Translations under genes and position numbers: made by a program
Shown: one piece after another, positions 7,690 to 14,617 of the stretch
Position numbering within the stretch: position 1 is the first letter of the stretch
Layout: every line of letters starts with the position of its first letter
Assembly: GCA_900767585.1 (NCBI GenBank)
Contig: CAAFZP010000033.1
Coordinates: forward strand, 1 to 32,075
Reading direction: 5' to 3'
Length of the DNA stretch: 32,075 bases
From: Lachnospiraceae bacterium
Lineage (GTDB): Bacteria > Bacillota > Clostridia > Lachnospirales > Lachnospiraceae
The notes under the pieces: model-generated
The model's database searches: none
Seen by the model: the letters and a program-made list of their open reading frames with translations, nothing else
What the model was told of the DNA's origin: nothing

Positions 7690-8924
7690 TTACATGCACT
7701 CCCTGCCCGCAAACCTGTCAATATCGCAAATGTTAGATTGTAGCCGCCACAATCACCGTGGATATCCAGGATTTCTCCTGCCGCATACATTCCCGGATAA
7801 CGAAAAAGCTCCATGGTGTCCGGATTGACAGCTTCTAAGCAAATCCCACCGGCTGTCACCTGCGCTGATTCAAAGTCTTTCAGTTTTACCACATGAAATT
7901 CAAACTTTCTGCATGTATCATATAACTCCGTTAACTGACTGTTTGTTACGGTTTCCAATCCCTGTTTTGGTTGAAGTCCGCACGCTTTTATCACATAAGA
8001 TGCAAGTTTATCCGGTAAAAAAGCATTTAAATACCCCAAAAGAGTTCTGTGAATTTCCTGTGGATGAACAAATGTTTCCCGGTCAATTTGTTCTAAAAAG
8101 TCGAAGACAATCAATGGTTTTTCGTTCTTGTCAAGCAGTCTGCCAATCTCCGATGATAAATTGAACATCATAATTCCGGATAATCCATACTCTGTAATCT
8201 GAAGCTCCCCTTGCTGTTTCGTATCTTTTTTTCCATCGACCCGGGCGGAACACAACACACGCACTCCCTTGATTTCTTCCGTGTCTTCCTCCGTGTACAC
8301 ACCACAGAGGGAAGGGCGCAGTCTGCTCACGGGAACATCCAGGTTCTTCAATATCTCATAGCCTTCGGTCCCACCGCCAAGTGATGTATATGTACGCCCG
8401 CCACAAGTCAATATCACGTTATCCGCTTCGATCGGATCGGTGTGATCCGCACGATACAGGCAATATCCCTGTTCTGTCTTTTTGATTGCTGTCACACAAG
8501 CTGTTTCCATTATGGTTACCGATAAGGCATGCAGTGCGTCAAGAAATGCCCATACAACCGATGATGCCTGCAAGGAAGATGGATAGTAATATCCGCTACA
8601 TTCCCGTTCATAAATCCCGATTGTATGTAAAAAGGAAAATAAAGACGCATTGCTATCTGTACCCATGCAATGTGCAAGAAATTCTTCCCGGGTATCAGAA
8701 TTATCACAAAAAGATACCGAATGATAATGCGATCTTTTTGTATCTGCATTTGCCAGATTGCAGCGTCCGTTTCCGGTTGCATATAATTTTTTTCCTAGTT
8801 TTTTATTTTTATCCAATATACAGACTTTTTTCCCTTGTTGTGCAGCGGCGATTGCAGCTGACATACCAGCTGCTCCGCCACCGACGACACATACATCATA
8901 GCTTTCGTGCATGATATTCCTCAC
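7686..8924 (-). CDS. HI0933/BaiN-family FAD-binding oxidoreductase
   Basis: A 412-residue flavoprotein with an N-terminal Rossmann motif VVGGGAAGMSAA (about residues 13-24), the family hallmark GKKLYATGNGRCNLAN (about 44-59), CGGRTYTSLGG near 175, and a C-terminal GEILDIHGDCGGYNLTFA FAD-contact segment. Relatives include BaiN, a bile-acid-converting reductase, but most have no known substrate, so bile-acid activity must not be assumed. GTGAGGA precedes ATG 8924. It is the first gene of the flavoprotein-flavoprotein-proB block and lies 27 bases after the BofC-like gene. Confidence 0.87.
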   Translation of the reverse strand: MRNIMHESYDVCVVGGGAAGMSAAIAAAQQGKKVCILDKNKKLGKKLYATGNGRCNLANADTKRSHYHSVSFCDNSDTREEFLAHCMGTDSNASLFSFLHTIGIYERECSGYYYPSSLQASSVVWAFLDALHALSVTIMETACVTAIKKTEQGYCLYRADHTDPIEADNVILTCGGRTYTSLGGGTEGYEILKNLDVPVSRLRPSLCGVYTEEDTEEIKGVRVLCSARVDGKKDTKQQGELQITEYGLSGIMMFNLSSEIGRLLDKNEKPLIVFDFLEQIDRETFVHPQEIHRTLLGYLNAFLPDKLASYVIKACGLQPKQGLETVTNSQLTELYDTCRKFEFHVVKLKDFESAQVTAGGICLEAVNPDTMELFRYPGMYAAGEILDIHGDCGGYNLTFAILTGLRAGSACK

Positions 8925-8951
8925 TTATTTTCATTTTTTCATCGGATTTTT

Positions 8952-9347
8952 TCAGGTTGACAAAGATTCCAGATATCGGTACAACGCCTGTTCTGAATCA
9001 AAATATACCTGTCTTTTCTGAAGTCTTTCATACATGTCCGGATGCAGTCGTCTTATAACTTCCACATCGATATCCGCATACTCGAAAATCTGCCCCGTAT
9101 CGTTTTGATAGACAACCACACGTGCGTCCTGCACGCCAAGCACATATTTTCCTTTATCATTTTTAACATCAAATGACATGGAATCTTGATTTTCATTTTC
9201 CACATCAATTGATATGGAATCGCGGGCAGATTCCTGGCTTGTTTCTGACTCATTTCTTGTTTTCTGTCCAAAATACGCATTTGCAAGCAGGTAGCATAGT
9301 ATAAATATCCCTGCAAATAAAATAAAATATAAAAATAATTTCTTCAT
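8952..9347 (-). CDS. Membrane-anchored protein with BofC C-terminal-like domain
   Basis: The 131-residue product has one N-terminal membrane segment (about residues 3-24), a low-complexity Ser/Glu-rich linker with two similar copies of a short motif (DSISIDVEN and DSMSFDVKN, about residues 43-63), then about 60 residues reading VVVYQNDTGQIFEYADIDVEVIRRLHPD..., with a final YFDSEQALYRYLESL. That last part resembles the C-terminal domain of BofC, the forespore-secreted regulator of SpoIVB signalling in sporulation (by-eye resemblance). The soluble domain should be extracytoplasmic. Its start codon lies in a strong hairpin (9333-9374). It follows the DUF3048 gene by 43 bases and precedes the flavoprotein gene by 27. 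Confidence 0.6.
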   Translation of the reverse strand: MKKLFLYFILFAGIFILCYLLANAYFGQKTRNESETSQESARDSISIDVENENQDSMSFDVKNDKGKYVLGVQDARVVVYQNDTGQIFEYADIDVEVIRRLHPDMYERLQKRQVYFDSEQALYRYLESLST

Positions 9348-9374
9348 GGCACCAACTCCTTGAAGAAATTATTT
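9333..9374 (-). promoter_or_regulatory. RNA hairpin enclosing the ribosome site and start codon of the BofC-like gene
   Basis: TGAAGAAATTATTT (9361-9374) and AAATAATTTCTTCA (9333-9346) are perfect 14-bp complements around a 14-base loop. In the minus-strand mRNA the AGGAG is in the loop, and the start codon plus codons 2-5 form the 3' arm. U-rich codons follow, so it also resembles an attenuator or a terminator for the DUF3048 gene. Confidence 0.7.
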
Positions 9375-9390
9375 CCATATTGTTATTTAA

Positions 9391-10482
9391 TTATTCAAAA
9401 ATAATCTGATCCTGCTTAGTCTCATCAAATACTGTGATAAATGTCTTGCCAGGGTTCATCTTTAACTGGTTTCCATCTGCTGTATAGTACTTGATTGTTC
9501 CGCTATCCGGTCTCCATGTGATTTGCTCGTACTCGCCATCTGAAATATAATATCCGGTTCCTGACTTATCCCAGTTGATACTTTGCAATCCATCTCCGAT
9601 ATCTGTATACTCAACAAACATGACAATCAGATTTTTATAACGAAGCTGCTCGTTTGTCTGGTCATCAATCTGCTTGTCTCCATACTGGAAACGGTAATAC
9701 AACTTTTCATCTGCATTGTATTCATACCACCTTGTGCTGCTGTTATTGTAAGCGGTTGTCACTTTGTTTGCTGTCTGTCCATTTCCGATTGCTGTATCCT
9801 CTGTATGGAATGCAAACATATTCTGTGTCTGTTTTCTATCGTCATTGTATGTTGTACGATAACCGGCCTGTGCGATACCTTCTTTCAATTTTTCGCTGTT
9901 TGTGTAACAGTTGTGTGGAGCAACTCTGGACTCATCCCGATAATATGTTGTTGTATCATAAAGTCCATTTAAGTTGTTTGTTCCACTTGCTTTAATCTGA
10001 TCTTCTGCAAAAGTAGACCATCCAACATGGGCATAAATACCATCAAGCATATTTGCCATCTGTACATAATAATGTCTTGCACTGCGGACCGGTCCGAGTT
10101 TTGTCAGATTGGAATAATCCTTAAATACACACATATAACGAGTGATTCCACCTTCTACAAGCATCTCAAATGTTACATCTGCCTGTGAAATGCCTGACTG
10201 CGGCATCGCATCCACGATATTGTTGATCATAATACAAAGTGGGCGCTGATTTGCCAGTTTCTCATCGATCCACTCACCGGAAAATTCGTTGATCACACAG
10301 CCTTCTTTTGTAGGTCCGATTACAACATTGCTTGCATCGGACATGGTTGCAGGCTGCTCGGTCGTAATCGCCGGCTGCTCGGTTGTTGTCTCTTTTTTCT
10401 TTCCACAGCCTGCCAGGCAGGACATCGAAAGTGCAGCTGTAAGTGTAAATATCGTCAGCTTTTTCAATTTATTCTTCTTCAT
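9391..10482 (-). CDS. DUF3048-domain lipoprotein (YerB-like)
   Basis: The 363-residue protein has a lysine-rich N terminus, a hydrophobic core and the lipobox LAGC with Cys26 as the lipidated residue, so it should be anchored outside the membrane. A TTEQPA repeat forms a short linker (about residues 32-46). The rest matches the DUF3048 family: NQRPLCIMINNIVDAMPQSG, VEGGITRYMCVFKD and GPVRSARHYYVQMAN in the first half, and a distinct C-terminal domain with QITWRPDSG. Function is unknown; YerB-like proteins are envelope-located. Its start overlaps ybeY by 14 bases, an unusual neighbour for this family. Confidence 0.88.
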   Translation of the reverse strand: MKKNKLKKLTIFTLTAALSMSCLAGCGKKKETTTEQPAITTEQPATMSDASNVVIGPTKEGCVINEFSGEWIDEKLANQRPLCIMINNIVDAMPQSGISQADVTFEMLVEGGITRYMCVFKDYSNLTKLGPVRSARHYYVQMANMLDGIYAHVGWSTFAEDQIKASGTNNLNGLYDTTTYYRDESRVAPHNCYTNSEKLKEGIAQAGYRTTYNDDRKQTQNMFAFHTEDTAIGNGQTANKVTTAYNNSSTRWYEYNADEKLYYRFQYGDKQIDDQTNEQLRYKNLIVMFVEYTDIGDGLQSINWDKSGTGYYISDGEYEQITWRPDSGTIKYYTADGNQLKMNPGKTFITVFDETKQDQIIFE

Positions 10483-10981
10483 TGTCTCTGGTATATCCTT
10501 TCTTTGTTAATATTTCCTCTTGTAGTTTTTCCATATGCAGGCGTTCTGAATCATCAATATGGTCATATCCCGCCAAATGCAGCATACTGTGCGCAGTCAG
10601 GAATGCAACTTCCCGCCTTCTCGTATGTCCATATTCTTCCGCCTGTTCAGCAATACGATCCACATTTAATATAATGTCTCCAAGCATCAGCTCGCCTGTA
10701 TCCTGATTAAAGTAATCGAGCGGGCTTTCCTCGCAGAAATCAAAGACCCCAGGCTCCTCATACGCAATCATCGGAAAAGACAAAACATCTGTCGGAGCAT
10801 CAATCTCTCTGTATTCTTTATTGATTGCCTGTATTCCTGCATGGTCTGTAAATATCACATTCACCTCACATTCATATGGACATTTTAAGAAATCCAGAGA
10901 TGCCTCTACGATATCTCTAACAATATCCTCGTAATGTGCAGGAACCGCAGTATCTAATTCATTTTCAAAAAATACGCTCAA
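10469..10981 (-). CDS. ybeY: Endoribonuclease YbeY (rRNA maturation factor)
   Basis: The 170-residue zinc metallo-endoribonuclease contributes to 16S rRNA 3'-end processing and ribosome quality control. The metal-binding signature HSMLHLAGYDH places ligands at His131, His135 and His141, and TDVLSFP at residues 64-70 is the other family hallmark. The start is TTG at 10981, with AAAGGAGAG five bases upstream and no better ATG. A separate promoter candidate precedes it (11008-11036). It follows phoH, as in most Firmicutes, but era, dgkA or cdd, which usually come next, are replaced here by the DUF3048 lipoprotein gene. Confidence 0.95.
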   Translation of the reverse strand: MSVFFENELDTAVPAHYEDIVRDIVEASLDFLKCPYECEVNVIFTDHAGIQAINKEYREIDAPTDVLSFPMIAYEEPGVFDFCEESPLDYFNQDTGELMLGDIILNVDRIAEQAEEYGHTRRREVAFLTAHSMLHLAGYDHIDDSERLHMEKLQEEILTKKGYTRDNEEE

Positions 10982-11007
10982 TGTATCTCTCCTTTATTGC
11001 CTGTTAC

Positions 11008-11036
11008 ATTTTATCCCAAAAGCATCAGATAATCAA
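11008..11036 (-). promoter_or_regulatory. Candidate promoter for ybeY
   Basis: On the minus strand TTGATT (11031-11036), a 17-base spacer and TAAAAT (11008-11013). It lies in the 83-base gap between phoH and ybeY, 27 bases before the ybeY start. Spacing is ideal; the boxes match 4/6 and 5/6. Confidence 0.45.
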
Positions 11037-11064
11037 GTTCTATCTGGGAATAATTTGCTTATCT

Positions 11065-12087
11065 CTATCTGTTTTTTGTTCCGGACTTATGCGTTCCATC
11101 CGGCATCTTTCCCTTTGAATGCCTGTTTTCATACTGTTCATATGCATTTACAATCTTCTGTACAAGCGGATGCCGCACAACATCTTCACTTGAAAACCGA
11201 ATGACAGAAATCTCATCAATCCCATGCAGCACACGAAGTGCAACCTCAAGTCCGGACTGTGTATCTTTCGGCAGATCTTTCTGCGACAAATCACCTGTAA
11301 TAATTGCCTTGGAGCCAAAACCGATACGTGTAAGGAACATCTTCATCTGAGCCGGCGTTGTATTCTGTGCTTCATCCAATACAATATAAGCATTGTCAAG
11401 TGTCCGTCCACGCATATAGGCAAGCGGTGCCACTTCAATCAATCCTTTTTCCATATTTCGTACAAAGGCATCCGCTCCCATGATTTCGTAAAGTGCATCA
11501 TACAAAGGCCGCAGATATGGATCTACTTTGCTTTGCAAATCACCTGGCAGGAAGCCAAGCTTTTCTCCGGCTTCGATTGCGGGACGTGTCAGGATAATCC
11601 GGTTTACTTCGTTATTTTTAAACGCTGTGATTGCTTTTGCCATCGCAAGGTATGTTTTTCCGGTTCCTGCCGGACCAACGCCAAATACGATCATATCTTT
11701 GTCAATCGCATCCACATATTTTTTCTGTCCAAGTGTTTTTGCCTTTACGGGCTTTCCACTCATCGTATGGCAGATTACGCCTCCGTCCGAAGCAAGCGCA
11801 GACACCGATTTTTCTTCACCTGTTTTAGAAAGAGAAATTGTGTAATTCACATTTTGATCTGTGATTTCTTCTCCTGCTTTTGCCAAAGCCACTAACTGTT
11901 CAACGACCGATACCGCATGTTTTACACTGCCTTCCGAACCTGTCACTCGCATAGTATCATCTCTTAAAACGACCGCCACATGATATGCTTTCTCCAGATT
12001 TTTGATGTTCTTGTCAAATTGTCCGAACACAGCTTGAATATATTCCGTCGGGATCGAAATCGTCTCAAAATATGCACTCATATTCAT
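11065..12087 (-). CDS. phoH: PhoH family protein (PhoH-like ATPase)
   Basis: The 340-residue protein has an N-terminal KH-like segment (about residues 20-70) and a PhoH ATPase domain. Walker A is GPAGTGKT at 138-145 and Walker B is YIVLDEAQN near residue 233. These P-loop ATPases are thought to act on RNA and are almost always paired with ybeY, as here; the RNA role is inferred from family context. It starts with ATG in an ATGA overlap with the yqfD stop, so translation is coupled. A basic tail (SKGKMPDGTHKSGTKNR) ends the protein. The order yqfC-yqfD-phoH-ybeY is the classic Firmicutes arrangement. Confidence 0.93.
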   Translation of the reverse strand: MNMSAYFETISIPTEYIQAVFGQFDKNIKNLEKAYHVAVVLRDDTMRVTGSEGSVKHAVSVVEQLVALAKAGEEITDQNVNYTISLSKTGEEKSVSALASDGGVICHTMSGKPVKAKTLGQKKYVDAIDKDMIVFGVGPAGTGKTYLAMAKAITAFKNNEVNRIILTRPAIEAGEKLGFLPGDLQSKVDPYLRPLYDALYEIMGADAFVRNMEKGLIEVAPLAYMRGRTLDNAYIVLDEAQNTTPAQMKMFLTRIGFGSKAIITGDLSQKDLPKDTQSGLEVALRVLHGIDEISVIRFSSEDVVRHPLVQKIVNAYEQYENRHSKGKMPDGTHKSGTKNR

Positions 12088-13292
12088 TCCTCATTTTCTT
12101 CCATATCGTCTACTTCCATCTGCTCTGGTATCGTCAGAAGTTCCGGTGCACCTATTTTTTCTTTCACCAGAAGTGTTCCGGATGCCAGGCATTTTCCATT
12201 TCTGTACTCTATTGTAACATTATTTTCCAGTATTTCCACCCCTTTTTTTTGAAGATCTTCCATATACTTTTGCAAAATTTTCATCTGTTTGTCATATACT
12301 TCCTGTTTCGTATATATGATATTTTTATATACAGGTGTGTAATATTTTCCGATTGTAACGTGAAAAGGTAAGTAATACGAATGTCCCAGATGAACTGTAT
12401 AGGTATCTTCAATCCGCGCATAACTTTTTGTGTCCGACGGCGTGTATATGTTCGTTGTTTTGTTTTTCGTACTGATAGAGATGGAATACTTCCTGCATTT
12501 TCCATATATGCGTTGTGTCGTCCGGAGCGAAAGCTCTTTTTTATATGGATACCTCGTCTGTGCATAGATTTCGCCATCTGCCGGCACATAGTTTGTCTCG
12601 ATGAGCTCGTCAAACTCATTATAAATCTGAACTGCGCCTGTAATAAGGATGTCTCCTTTTTTCACTTCATCCCCGGGTTCCACAATTCTGGTTCCCTGTG
12701 TTGCAATCGCTTCTGTAACAAGTCCGTCCTTGATCGCTACGATATTGCAAGGTTTATTTATCTTTGTCACATTCTGTTCTGTAATCGTCTCTACCAGATG
12801 GATCACGAGTCTTGTTCCATCGACCTCACAGGTTATCCATGCCAGACGGTCATATTGCATACGCAGTTTTTTTTCAAGCTCTGCGATAGAGATATCTTTG
12901 CGTCTGGTTCCAAGCGGGACGAGAGAATCCGAGACATACGACAGAATTTCTTCCTTCGTATAATCCGTCTCTCCTTCCACATCGATATGCCATATGAATA
13001 GAGAAAAATAATAAATAAACCACGCAATCAACAAAATACAGACAAAAAAGGTGATGTGGATTCGATGTTTTTTAAGCAATGGCACGACACCTTTTTCCAT
13101 CACGACGCTGCATTTGCAGTCACATTTTTTCTCGAATTTTTTAATGCTTTCAAAATCTTTATTCGTAACTTCTGCAAAAATGCCGGTATCATCTCTGTAA
13201 ATTGCATGCAAAGCAATCTTTCCGTGTTTGCATAAATTTAAAAATCGCTCTGTGTCATCGCCGGAAATATGAATCACATACCGATGCATCAT
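12084..13292 (-). CDS. yqfD: Sporulation protein YqfD
   Basis: A 402-residue product with ISGDDTERFLNLC near the N terminus, a membrane segment around HITFFVCILLIAWFIYYFSL (about residues 93-112), and an extracytoplasmic beta-rich domain with HIDVEGETDYTKEEIL. In Bacillus YqfD is needed for efficient sporulation. The frame is open upstream to 13409, but I place the start at ATG 13292: it forms an ATGA overlap with the yqfC stop, has AGGAGG at 13297-13302, and gives a length close to the Bacillus protein. ATG at 13289 is equally possible. The longer version would begin inside yqfC. Confidence 0.9.
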   Translation of the reverse strand: MMHRYVIHISGDDTERFLNLCKHGKIALHAIYRDDTGIFAEVTNKDFESIKKFEKKCDCKCSVVMEKGVVPLLKKHRIHITFFVCILLIAWFIYYFSLFIWHIDVEGETDYTKEEILSYVSDSLVPLGTRRKDISIAELEKKLRMQYDRLAWITCEVDGTRLVIHLVETITEQNVTKINKPCNIVAIKDGLVTEAIATQGTRIVEPGDEVKKGDILITGAVQIYNEFDELIETNYVPADGEIYAQTRYPYKKELSLRTTQRIYGKCRKYSISISTKNKTTNIYTPSDTKSYARIEDTYTVHLGHSYYLPFHVTIGKYYTPVYKNIIYTKQEVYDKQMKILQKYMEDLQKKGVEILENNVTIEYRNGKCLASGTLLVKEKIGAPELLTIPEQMEVDDMEENEE

Positions 13293-13501
13293 TCTTCCTC
13301 CTGTTTCCATTCCACAGATAAAATATTTCCGTGAATGATCATTTCTTCTGCATGAAATGAAGTAATGAGAAGCGAATTTCCGGAGATTTGCAATTTCTTT
13401 TTTCCGCATTGTAGCTCAATGGTTTTTGTATCAAAATGACGCATCGATTTATATCCATCTACATGCATACATGTCTGGTCATACATCAGAATCTGTGTCA
13501 T
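13289..13501 (-). CDS. yqfC: Sporulation protein YqfC (YabP/YqfC family), short form
   Basis: A 70-residue protein whose second half, KKLQISGNSLLITSFHAEEMIIHGNILSVEW, matches the YabP/YqfC beta-rich fold with its conserved G-N-I/xSVxW ending. In Bacillus YqfC is a small sporulation protein encoded directly before YqfD, exactly as here. It is shorter than the usual 90 or so residues, but an in-frame stop lies nine codons upstream of ATG 13501, so it cannot extend much. The ribosome site GGAGCAGG is mediocre. Its stop overlaps the yqfD start (ATGA). Confidence 0.8.
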   Translation of the reverse strand: MTQILMYDQTCMHVDGYKSMRHFDTKTIELQCGKKKLQISGNSLLITSFHAEEMIIHGNILSVEWKQEEE

Positions 13502-13583
13502 GGTGCCTGCTCCATGCGATTTTCTTTACACTATATGCATATCCACATCTTTCTAGACTGGTTTTAAAAAAATTGCAACAAAA

Positions 13584-13607
13584 AAGGTGTTACCGGAGTA
13601 ACACCTT
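13584..13607 (-). terminator. Rho-independent terminator of rpsU
   Basis: AAGGTGTTAC (13584-13593) and GTAACACCTT (13598-13607) form a perfect 10-bp stem with a four-base loop. On the minus strand a T-run follows, placing termination just after the rpsU stop codon. Confidence 0.92.
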
Positions 13608-13616
13608 ATTTATGCA

Positions 13617-13793
13617 CTATTTAAACTTGCGCTTTCTAGCTGCTTCAGACTTCTTCTTACGTCTTACACTTGGTTTCTCGTAATGCTCTCTCTTACGAAT
13701 CTCCTGCTGAATACCGGCTTTCGCACAGTTTCTCTTGAATCTACGAAGAGCGCTATCCAAAGTCTCATTCTCTTTTACGATTACGTTTGACAT
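13617..13793 (-). CDS. rpsU: 30S ribosomal protein S21
   Basis: A 58-residue, strongly basic protein reading MSNVIVKENETLDSALRRF, then KAGIQQEIRKREHYEKPS and an Arg/Lys-rich tail, the full S21 pattern. S21 sits on the 30S platform near the 16S rRNA 3' end and aids initiation. The GGAGGGAGGG ribosome site precedes ATG 13793. The gene is a stand-alone unit with its own promoter (13885-13912), an 85-base leader that can fold, and its own terminator (13584-13607), though it lies between clpP and yqfC on the same strand. Confidence 0.96.
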   Translation of the reverse strand: MSNVIVKENETLDSALRRFKRNCAKAGIQQEIRKREHYEKPSVRRKKKSEAARKRKFK

Positions 13794-13811
13794 ACTCTCT
13801 CACCCTCCCTC

Positions 13812-13854
13812 CAGTTGTAAAATATCTCGTGTTTGTGCGTTTCATAAACAACTG
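13812..13854 (-). promoter_or_regulatory. Possible stem in the rpsU 5' leader
   Basis: CAGTTGT and ACAACTG (plus-strand 13848-13854 and 13812-13818) are perfect 7-bp complements 29 bases apart, inside the predicted rpsU leader. The downstream arm abuts the GGAGGG ribosome site. A fold here could tune S21 translation. Inference only. Confidence 0.3.
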
Positions 13855-13884
13855 TTTGGGTATTTACCAAATTGCACAAGTTAG

Positions 13885-13912
13885 ATTATAACACATAAAT
13901 GAAATTCGTCAA
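13885..13912 (-). promoter_or_regulatory. Promoter of rpsU
   Basis: TTGACG (13907-13912), a 16-base spacer and TATAAT (13885-13890) with an extended -10 TGT. Transcription should start near 13878, leaving a leader of about 85 bases. Confidence 0.8.
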
Positions 13913-13962
13913 CCAAAATTTTAAATTTTTTGTCATGAATTTACATTTTTTCGTGTTCTTAT

Positions 13963-14562
13963 TTATTTGAGCTCATCCCGGCTTGTAAAGATATGGTCAA
14001 TCAGCCCATATTCCAGTGCCTGTTCTGCTGTCATCCAGTTGTTCCGGTCGGTATCGCGTTCGATTTCTTCCATGGACTTGCCTGTGTTTGCGCTCAGAAT
14101 GCGATTCAGACGTTCCTTTGTACGAAGGATATTATCGGTTGCAATCTTCATATCGGTTGCCTGATTGTGTCCCGGAAGACCGCCCAATGGCTGATGGATC
14201 ATAATCTCGGAATTCGGAAGTGCAATTCTCTTTCCTTTTGTACCACCGGATAAAAGGAATGCGCCCATGCTGGCTGCCATACCAACACAGATGGTTGATA
14301 CGTCACATTTGATATAGTTCATAGTATCATAAATACCAAAGCCGGCGGACACAGATCCTCCCGGACTGTTGATATAGAGGCTGATATCCTTAGAAGGATC
14401 CTCTGACTCCAGGAACAGAAGCTGTGCGATTACAAGACTTGCGGTTGTATCGTTTACTTCATCTGCGAGAAAGATAATTCTCTCCTTTAACAATCTTGAA
14501 TAAATATCGTAGGCGCGCTCGCCTCTGCTCGTCTGCTCTACGACGGTAGGTACTAATGCCAT
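13963..14562 (-). CDS. clpP: ATP-dependent Clp protease proteolytic subunit
   Basis: The 199-residue serine peptidase assembles into the ClpP tetradecamer and works with ClpX- or ClpC-type unfoldases. The catalytic triad is complete: Ser98 in GMAASMG, His123 in MIHQPLGG and Asp172 in ERDTDRN. SLYINSPGGSVSAG at 61-74 forms the oxyanion/handle region. GAGG precedes ATG 14562. clpX, the frequent neighbour, is absent; the gene follows alaS by 55 bases with no clear terminator between, so it may be read from the his-alaS transcript, from its own promoter, or both. No CtsR-type operator was recognised. Confidence 0.96.
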   Translation of the reverse strand: MALVPTVVEQTSRGERAYDIYSRLLKERIIFLADEVNDTTASLVIAQLLFLESEDPSKDISLYINSPGGSVSAGFGIYDTMNYIKCDVSTICVGMAASMGAFLLSGGTKGKRIALPNSEIMIHQPLGGLPGHNQATDMKIATDNILRTKERLNRILSANTGKSMEEIERDTDRNNWMTAEQALEYGLIDHIFTSRDELK

Positions 14563-14617
14563 ATGTTATGTCCTCACTTTCTGTTATGCTTTTTATTTCA
14601 CTTTTTTCATGCAGCTA

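Noticed and set aside
11224..11895. 223-codon plus-strand ORF across phoH
   Set aside because: Antisense to phoH with its Walker motifs; composition is typical of a reverse-frame artefact.
13293..13409. 39-residue N-terminal extension of YqfD
   Set aside because: It lies within yqfC; ATG 13292 has AGGAGG and an ATGA overlap.
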